Under the pieces are notes generated by a model that was not told the origin of the DNA, made no database searches, and worked only from the letters and a program-made list of their open reading frames with translations. The translations under genes were made by a program, and so were the position numbers. Positions 59,509 through 64,000 of a stretch of DNA of 64,000 nt are shown one piece after another (positions within the stretch are counted from its first letter, which is position 1; the number at the start of each line of letters is the position of its first letter). Source of the stretch: Aquilonibacter sp963703325 (GTDB lineage: Bacteria > Vulcanimicrobiota > Vulcanimicrobiia > Vulcanimicrobiales > Vulcanimicrobiaceae); the NCBI GenBank assembly GCA_963703325.1, contig OY969805.1:2976001-3040000 (forward strand). Reading direction: 5' to 3'.

Positions 59509-60213
59509 CTACATCGAGGGAGCGGCCGTGCCGTCAGACCATTTGCTCACCGGGACCATAAGAATGGTCTGCGGCTCGGGATTCATGTGATGCGAGTCGT
59601 CAAACACGACGGGCGAGCCGGGAAGGTCTGCCCCCCAGCTCGCGCCGTCCCCGGCACTGAACGACTTGGGGAGATGGAACATCAAGTGCGGGTGCCAGTT
59701 GCTATCGGCTTCTTCACCCAACCGTTGTTCTTTCGAGAGCATGTACGACATCGATCCTGGTTCGGGTGTCGGGAGCGGCATAGCCTTGATGCGAGCGTAG
59801 ATCTGCGTCCGGCTCAGGCCTGCGAGCGCGAGCTTCGTGCGATCCAACGTGTACTGAAGCACCGTTCGCGATGCTGCCGCATTATAACAAATCGGTGCGC
59901 GTAGCTTCGGACTCCAAAAATCTTTCTGATCGAACGGCGGCATCCAGCCGCGTTCTACGATACACGTGAATCCGTTGCTGCCTTGCTTCCCGACCACGTA
60001 CCCTTGAGCGGTCAGCACGAGGACGGTCGCGTTCTTCGCCAGCGCCGGCGGAGCGGCGGTCTGGGCGAGAGCGATCTCCGCACTTCGATCCATCATATAT
60101 TGCGAAAGCGGCAACATCTGCGGGTACATGGCCTGCGCAGGCCGCCCTGCGAGCGGCAGCACCAACGCCGCCAAAAGCATAAGAGAAACTACAGCTAGCT
60201 GTGCGCGTTTCAT
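59509..60213 (-). CDS. Secreted hypothetical protein
   Basis: 234 aa. ATG 60213 follows GGGAGG; signal peptide AVVSLMLLAALVLPLAGRPA. The mature part has ATVLVLTAQGYVVGKQGSNG, IYARIKAMPLP, and a His-containing stretch HPHLMFHLPKSFS and HHMNPEPQTILMV. Two cysteines only (FTCIVERG, PICYNAA). No family recognised. The open frame continues upstream to 60357 but without signal or RBS. Confidence 0.65.
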   Translation of the reverse strand: MKRAQLAVVSLMLLAALVLPLAGRPAQAMYPQMLPLSQYMMDRSAEIALAQTAAPPALAKNATVLVLTAQGYVVGKQGSNGFTCIVERGWMPPFDQKDFWSPKLRAPICYNAAASRTVLQYTLDRTKLALAGLSRTQIYARIKAMPLPTPEPGSMSYMLSKEQRLGEEADSNWHPHLMFHLPKSFSAGDGASWGADLPGSPVVFDDSHHMNPEPQTILMVPVSKWSDGTAAPSM

Positions 60214-60474
60214 AGAAGCCTCCCGGCCGTCGGCCGCCGTACCTCGAAACTCACGACCCGTGGCTATTGTGACTCGGGAGGCGGCTCCGCCCGGCCGATC
60301 TATTCGGCCGCCAATTGACCACAACTGGGAGGTCAAGAAGGTCGCGCGGCCTTTCACTTAGCAGGCGTTGTTTGCACCTTAGGCATGCATGAGTTGCTGT
60401 TTTCACGCCTACGCACGGCTCTCGCAAAATGCCGTCCTCGCATGCTGAGCGACCCGCAGCCGCTTCGACGCGCA

Positions 60475-60504
60475 AAATGGGCCTCGCTAACCCGAGGCCC
60501 ATTT
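60475..60504 (-). terminator. Terminator-like hairpin
   Basis: 12-bp perfect stem AAATGGGCCTCG / CGAGGCCCATTT with a 6-base loop, followed on the leftward strand by TTTTGCG-type bases (stem ending in ATTTT). It sits 22 bases past the stop of the ORF ending at 60526. Between 60214 and 60525 I see nothing else. Confidence 0.7.
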
Positions 60505-60525
60505 CTTGGTAAACCGATACTTGCG

Positions 60526-60822
60526 TCAGCTGCGAGCAACCACGTCGGGGTAGCTTCTAAAGGTATCAGCGTGCTTTTCGCACGGGTAGAAAACCCACGT
60601 ATCCTCAGGGAAGTTCTTAGGATCGAACTCGATAGTGCTGTACGGCAATAGATTAGTGGCGAGGCAGTTGGACGGGCAGCCAGCTTCGGGATCCTCGGAA
60701 TTTACTGGATCGCAGATCCACATCATTCTGGCGCTGCGGTATTTCGGGACCTCTCGTTCCACAAACCACACAGATACTCCAGAACTAGTCGGTCTTCCGA
60801 GGACTCGAAGTAGCTCAGGCAT
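60526..60822 (-). CDS. Small hypothetical protein
   Basis: 98 aa from ATG 60822 (GGAAAG upstream); the open frame extends to TTG 60909. Sequence features: Cys-containing MWICDPVNSEDPEAGCPSNC, hydrophobic VFYPCEKH. Base composition is visibly lower in GC than neighbours. A strong terminator downstream supports transcription. No family recognised. Confidence 0.45.
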   Translation of the reverse strand: MPELLRVLGRPTSSGVSVWFVEREVPKYRSARMMWICDPVNSEDPEAGCPSNCLATNLLPYSTIEFDPKNFPEDTWVFYPCEKHADTFRSYPDVVARS

Positions 60823-60851
60823 TGGAACGCTCTTTCCCGCCGGCACCACCC

Positions 60852-61151
60852 CTAGCCGTTCGGCCAGGCCGCCTTGCAATTCCCGCTTGTGTATGCTTGT
60901 GACGCCCAACCGGAGAAAACCGGACCGGAGAACGGGGTACCCATACCTTTCGCGAAAATGACGGCAGTCGCTATGGAATTTTGGCTGGCCGGATCAGGAA
61001 TCGGATTGCCGGTCGGCGGCCCCCATCCAAGGCTAGCCGTTGTGCTGCTTGCGAGAATGCCCTCAAAAGCGACAGCGGTGGTGTTCAGAACAATGTCAAC
61101 GCCACACTCGTGAACGAGGCGCCATACTATTTTAGGGGCGGTGGAAGACAA
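60852..61151 (-). CDS. Doubtful ORF
   Basis: 99 codons from TTG 61151 (FEGILASSTTASLGWGPP), no ATG start, no recognisable motif, and it overlaps the possible upstream extension of the next ORF. It may be a remnant of a larger gene. Atypical composition. Listed because nothing else covers 60910-61212. Confidence 0.25.
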   Translation of the reverse strand: MSSTAPKIVWRLVHECGVDIVLNTTAVAFEGILASSTTASLGWGPPTGNPIPDPASQNSIATAVIFAKGMGTPFSGPVFSGWASQAYTSGNCKAAWPNG

Positions 61152-61212
61152 GCGTAGCTTCGCCGCCCTAGCAAGTCAATCGTCGGCCGCTAGTCCTTAA
61201 GTACTAAAGCCC

Positions 61213-62791
61213 TCACTTATCGAGCAGCCGGAAGACAAACAGGGAGTCGCCCCTCGGCGTCCCGAGCATGAGATTACCACCAGACGCGACGGCCACGTAG
61301 TCGCGACCATTCTCCCCAAAGACAATCGGAGGAGCATTGACCCCGGCGCCCGTCTGAAACTGCCATAACCGTACGCCCGTTCGTGTGTCGAGCGCATCGA
61401 AATAGCCGTTCCCCTCGCCGACGAACGTGATGCCGCCGGCGGTTGAAACCGTACCTCCTATGAGTCCGCCGTCGAACTCGTCCTGCCACACGATAGCGCC
61501 CGTTGCCACATCGACGGCCGAAACAGAGCTATAGATTCGCTTCCACTCGCGCTCCAGTTCCTCAATGCCAAAACTACGATTCTCAGCCACCGGCTTGAGA
61601 TGTCGCGTTGCAGTTACTATTACATACCCGAGGTTAGGATCGTACGACATGGGCGACCAGCTTGCGCCACCGGTCCAATCATCCTTACCCTCACTCGGTG
61701 CGGGGATACTTGAAACGTCGATTGATCGACGTATCAATTTGCCGCTGTCGCGATTGAGGACATAAAGCAGCCCGATTTTCCCGATTTCACCGACCGCGTC
61801 GACCCGCTGTCCCTGCGCATCCACTGTTTGAAACAGCACGGGGGGCGACGCCGCGTCCAAGTCCATCGTGTCGTGAGGAACCTGCTGGAAATACCATTTC
61901 ATGCGCCCGGTGGACGCATCCAATGCGACAACGCAATCCGTAAATAGGTTATCGCCGGGCCGTCCGCTGCCATCGAGATCAGGCCACGGATTTCCAGTCG
62001 TCAAGTAAATCGTATTGCGCGAGGGATCGATTGCCGGTGTAGTCCAGAATCCCGCCGCCGCCGTGAACCCAAGAATTCGCGTACCTATTGCGTGCTTCAC
62101 TAGCCGCGCGACCCTCCAGGTATCCCGTGTCGGTCCTCAAACGCGCTGAACGTCCAAACCAGTGTTGCGGATCGGTGGAAAACCAATGCCAACGCACCTT
62201 ACCGTCGCGCAGAGCAAGCGCGATCAAGGCCCCACGAATTCCGAGGTCTCCACCTGCAAGGCCAACGATTACCGAGTCGCGATAGACGACCGGCGCCATC
62301 GTGATGCTGTAGCCCTGTGCGTTATCGGCGACGCGAACACTCCATCTCCGCAATCCAGACTTACGGTCAAGCGCAACCACGCTTCCATCTAACTGCCCGA
62401 TCAATACGAGGTCCCCGGCAAGGGCAACGCCCCTATTTACCGGGCCACAGCAGTGGCGGAATGTGCCTGTTAGTGGATCGCGCTTCCAGAGAAGCTTGCC
62501 GCTCCGAGCATCGATCGCAAAGACACCATCGTACGCGCTAGTCAGGTACATCACGCCGTCGGCGACTATCGGGTTCGTTTCAAACGCTCCGAGAACGCCG
62601 GTTTGAAACACGTACACCGGCGCGAGTTGCTGCACATTGCGACGGTTGATCTGATCGAGCTGTGAAAAGCGCTGGTTGAAGTAGTCGTGACCGTAAGAGC
62701 GCCACTCCGTACCCGAATGCGCCTTTTCGGTGTTCCCGGTCGAGCATGCCGAACAAACCAAGACCGTGGCCAGTAGTAGCCGACGCAGCAT
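61213..62791 (-). pseudogene. Second PQQ-dependent dehydrogenase, frameshifted
   Basis: Two frames of one gene. The 5' part from ATG 62791 has lipobox VLVCSACSTGN, PQQ-type adjacent cysteines in FRHCCGPVNRGVAL, blade motif DARSGKLLWKRDP, and runs to ANSWVHGGGGI. The 3' part resumes WTTPAIDPSRNTIYLTTGNP and contains the catalytic region QQVPHDTMDLDAASPP with Asp at +2 as in lanthanide enzymes, ending FRLLDK. Removing one base (62047) joins them to about 525 aa, the family's size. Distant from the PQQ gene at 44905 and probably not a recent duplicate (sequences differ widely). Pseudogene or sequencing error. Confidence 0.8.
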
Positions 62792-62846
62792 GCAAAATTC
62801 GTTTTTGCAAATCGGAAGTAAATCCTCGCGCTGACTGAACCCGCGG

Positions 62847-63831
62847 CTATGCAGCTCTCCCGTCTAGACGCTCGAGACTTCGATATTGAATCGCTTCGGC
62901 GATGTGCTCGGCGTGGATGTGAGACGCGTCCGCGAGATCGGCGATCGTGCGCGCTACGCGCGCGATGCGGTCGAGGGCGCGCGCCGAGAACTGCCGCTTG
63001 GCGCTGGCGTTTGCCAAGATACGCATCGCGGCATCGTCGAGCGGGCAGTACGTGCGCATCAAACTTGGCGGAATGTCGGCATTTGCGCCGATCGCGGTGC
63101 CGGCAAAACGTTCGCGCGCAGTAGCGCGGGCGGCAACGACGCGCTCACGAATTGCCGGCGAGCGTTCTGCGCCATCGCGCCGCACCATATCGTCGAACGG
63201 CACCCGCGCAATCTCGATCTGCAAATCGATCCGATCGAGCAGCGGTCCGGAGAGCTTGTTGATGTACTTGGCGACGCTCGCGTCATCGCAGCGGCACTCC
63301 GCGCCTCGTAAACCGCGATACCCGCACGGACACGGATTCATCGACGCGACAAGCTGAAAGCGCGCCGGGTACGTAAACGTCCCGGCGGCACGCGCGATCG
63401 TCACCGTACCCTCTTCGAGCGGCTGGCGCATCACTTCGATCGCGCCGCGTCCAAACTCGGGCAGCTCGTCGAGAAAAAGCACGCCGTGATGCGCGAGGCT
63501 GATCTCGCCGGGTTTGGCGAGCGGACCGCCGCCGACCAGCGCAGCTTGGCTGATTGTGTGGTGCGGAAAACGAAACGGCCGCGCACTCACGACGCCGGCA
63601 TGATTGGAGAGCAACCCGGCGACGCATGTAGATCTTGGTTACGTCGAGCGCTTCGCGCAAGGTCATCGGTGGAAGAATCGACGGCAGACGACGCGCAAGC
63701 ATCGTTTTGCCGCACCCAGGTGGCCCGACGAAGAGCAAATTGTGTCCGCCTGCTGCCGCGATTTCCAGCGCGCGTTTTCCGGCGACTTGACCACAAACGT
63801 CTGCGAGGTCTTCGCGCGGAAGGGCTACTTC
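62847..63831 (-). pseudogene. comM: Truncated, frameshifted Mg-chelatase-like ATPase (ComM/YifB)
   Basis: ComM remodels DNA during transformation recombination. From 63831 the frame reads LPREDLADVCGQVAGKRALE and LLFVGPPGCGKTMLARRLPS (Walker A) to ALDVTKIY. One extra base at about 63626 then shifts the frame to VAGLLSNHAGVVSARPFRFP, with GVLFLDELPEFGRGAIEVMR (Walker B) and SMNPCPCGYRGLRGAECRCD, and normal C-terminus. The N-terminal S5-like domain (about 180 aa) is missing: upstream of 63831 comes a stop and an overlapping DUF4097-like gene, and no ATG/GTG precedes the Walker A. Most likely a decayed gene. Confidence 0.8.
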
Positions 63832-64000
63832 GTGGTTATCGTGATCGACCCGTCATCGGAATGAACGCGCATCGTTGATCCGCCGTTGCCGACGCGAATG
63901 GTTTGCTGGGCACCGTCGTCGCCGTGCTGGCGAACGCCGTCGACGCGGAGACTCCCGTCGTTGGTCGATGCGTCCACCGTAACGTCGGAACCAGGGGCGA
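63825..64000 (-). CDS. DUF4097-like protein, C-terminal part only
   Basis: The frame ending at TAG 63825 reads DVTVDASTNDGSLRVDGVRQ, then GAQQTIRVGNGGSTMRVHSD and DGSITITTK. Repeating G-S-x-x-V/I turns are those of the beta-helical DUF4097 proteins, usually exported or membrane-anchored. The start lies beyond the window. Its stop overlaps the first codons of the comM remnant. Confidence 0.55.
   Translation of the reverse strand, partial: APGSDVTVDASTNDGSLRVDGVRQHGDDGAQQTIRVGNGGSTMRVHSDDGSITITTK

Overview
The window is 64 kb of high-GC, gene-dense bacterial chromosome with six tRNA genes, no rRNA, no CRISPR array and no recognisable transposase or prophage. Several points suggest a diderm: many predicted lipoproteins with a lipobox, and one protein (27212-28510) with a POTRA-like N-terminus and a C-terminal Phe like outer-membrane barrels. 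The respiratory genes (long cytochrome b, CtaF-type fourth oxidase subunit) resemble actinobacterial arrangements, and there are several TTG/GTG starts and a few apparently leaderless genes. I would guess an aerobic soil or acidobog lineage such as Candidatus Eremiobacterota/Vulcanimicrobiota (WPS-2). That is an inference; no marker in the window proves it.

Layout. 1-6.7 kb: 5'-most part of phoU, then short-chain acyl-CoA/PHB genes (hbd, crt, thiolase), a TlpA-like thioredoxin, a DUF2249-CRP fusion regulator and HutD. 6.7-10.4 kb: Ada with a shortened N-terminus abutting a gene remnant, an ECF41-like sigma factor and its divergent VOC/DUF1801 pair. 10.4-18.4 kb: a leftward housekeeping run (coiled-coil protein, coaD, rsmD, HAD phosphatase, M16 peptidase, recG, frameshifted panE). 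18.4-24.9 kb: tRNA Cys, Gly, Phe, Asp, Val, Val among small membrane proteins, a DUF5069/dienelactone hydrolase pair, a thioesterase and a TPR protein. 25-31 kb: large secreted lipoprotein, outer-membrane protein, ferritin-like protein, two SDRs. 31-38.2 kb: pstSCA (no pstB), threonyl-tRNA synthetase without a TGS domain, a low-complexity lipoprotein, tsaD. 38-43.9 kb: a lipoprotein, two related glycosyltransferase-like proteins and an MFS exporter.

43.9-53.1 kb is the most coherent block: a divergent respiratory locus. Leftward, ctaE-qcrA-qcrB-ctaG-cyt c-PQQ dehydrogenase-cyt c-diheme cyt c are almost all joined by four-base ATGA overlaps. Rightward are ctaC-ctaD-ctaF. Together they could form one electron path from a PQQ alcohol dehydrogenase through c-type cytochromes and a bc complex to an aa3-type oxidase. 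53-58 kb: PAP2 phosphatase, DUF4386 protein, glpD-glpK. 58.3-59.5 kb: DUF3175 protein and a UdgX uracil-DNA glycosylase fused in frame to a lysine-rich DUF6496/histone-like tail. 60.2-64 kb looks degraded: orphan ORFs, a frameshifted second PQQ dehydrogenase, a truncated and frameshifted comM, and the end of a DUF4097-like gene.

Points most worth following: the UdgX-tail fusion, the PQQ-bc-oxidase supercluster, the paired GT-like proteins, the 11-bp repeat array upstream of pstS, the DUF2249-CRP regulator, the leaderless promoters, and the three single-base frameshifts.
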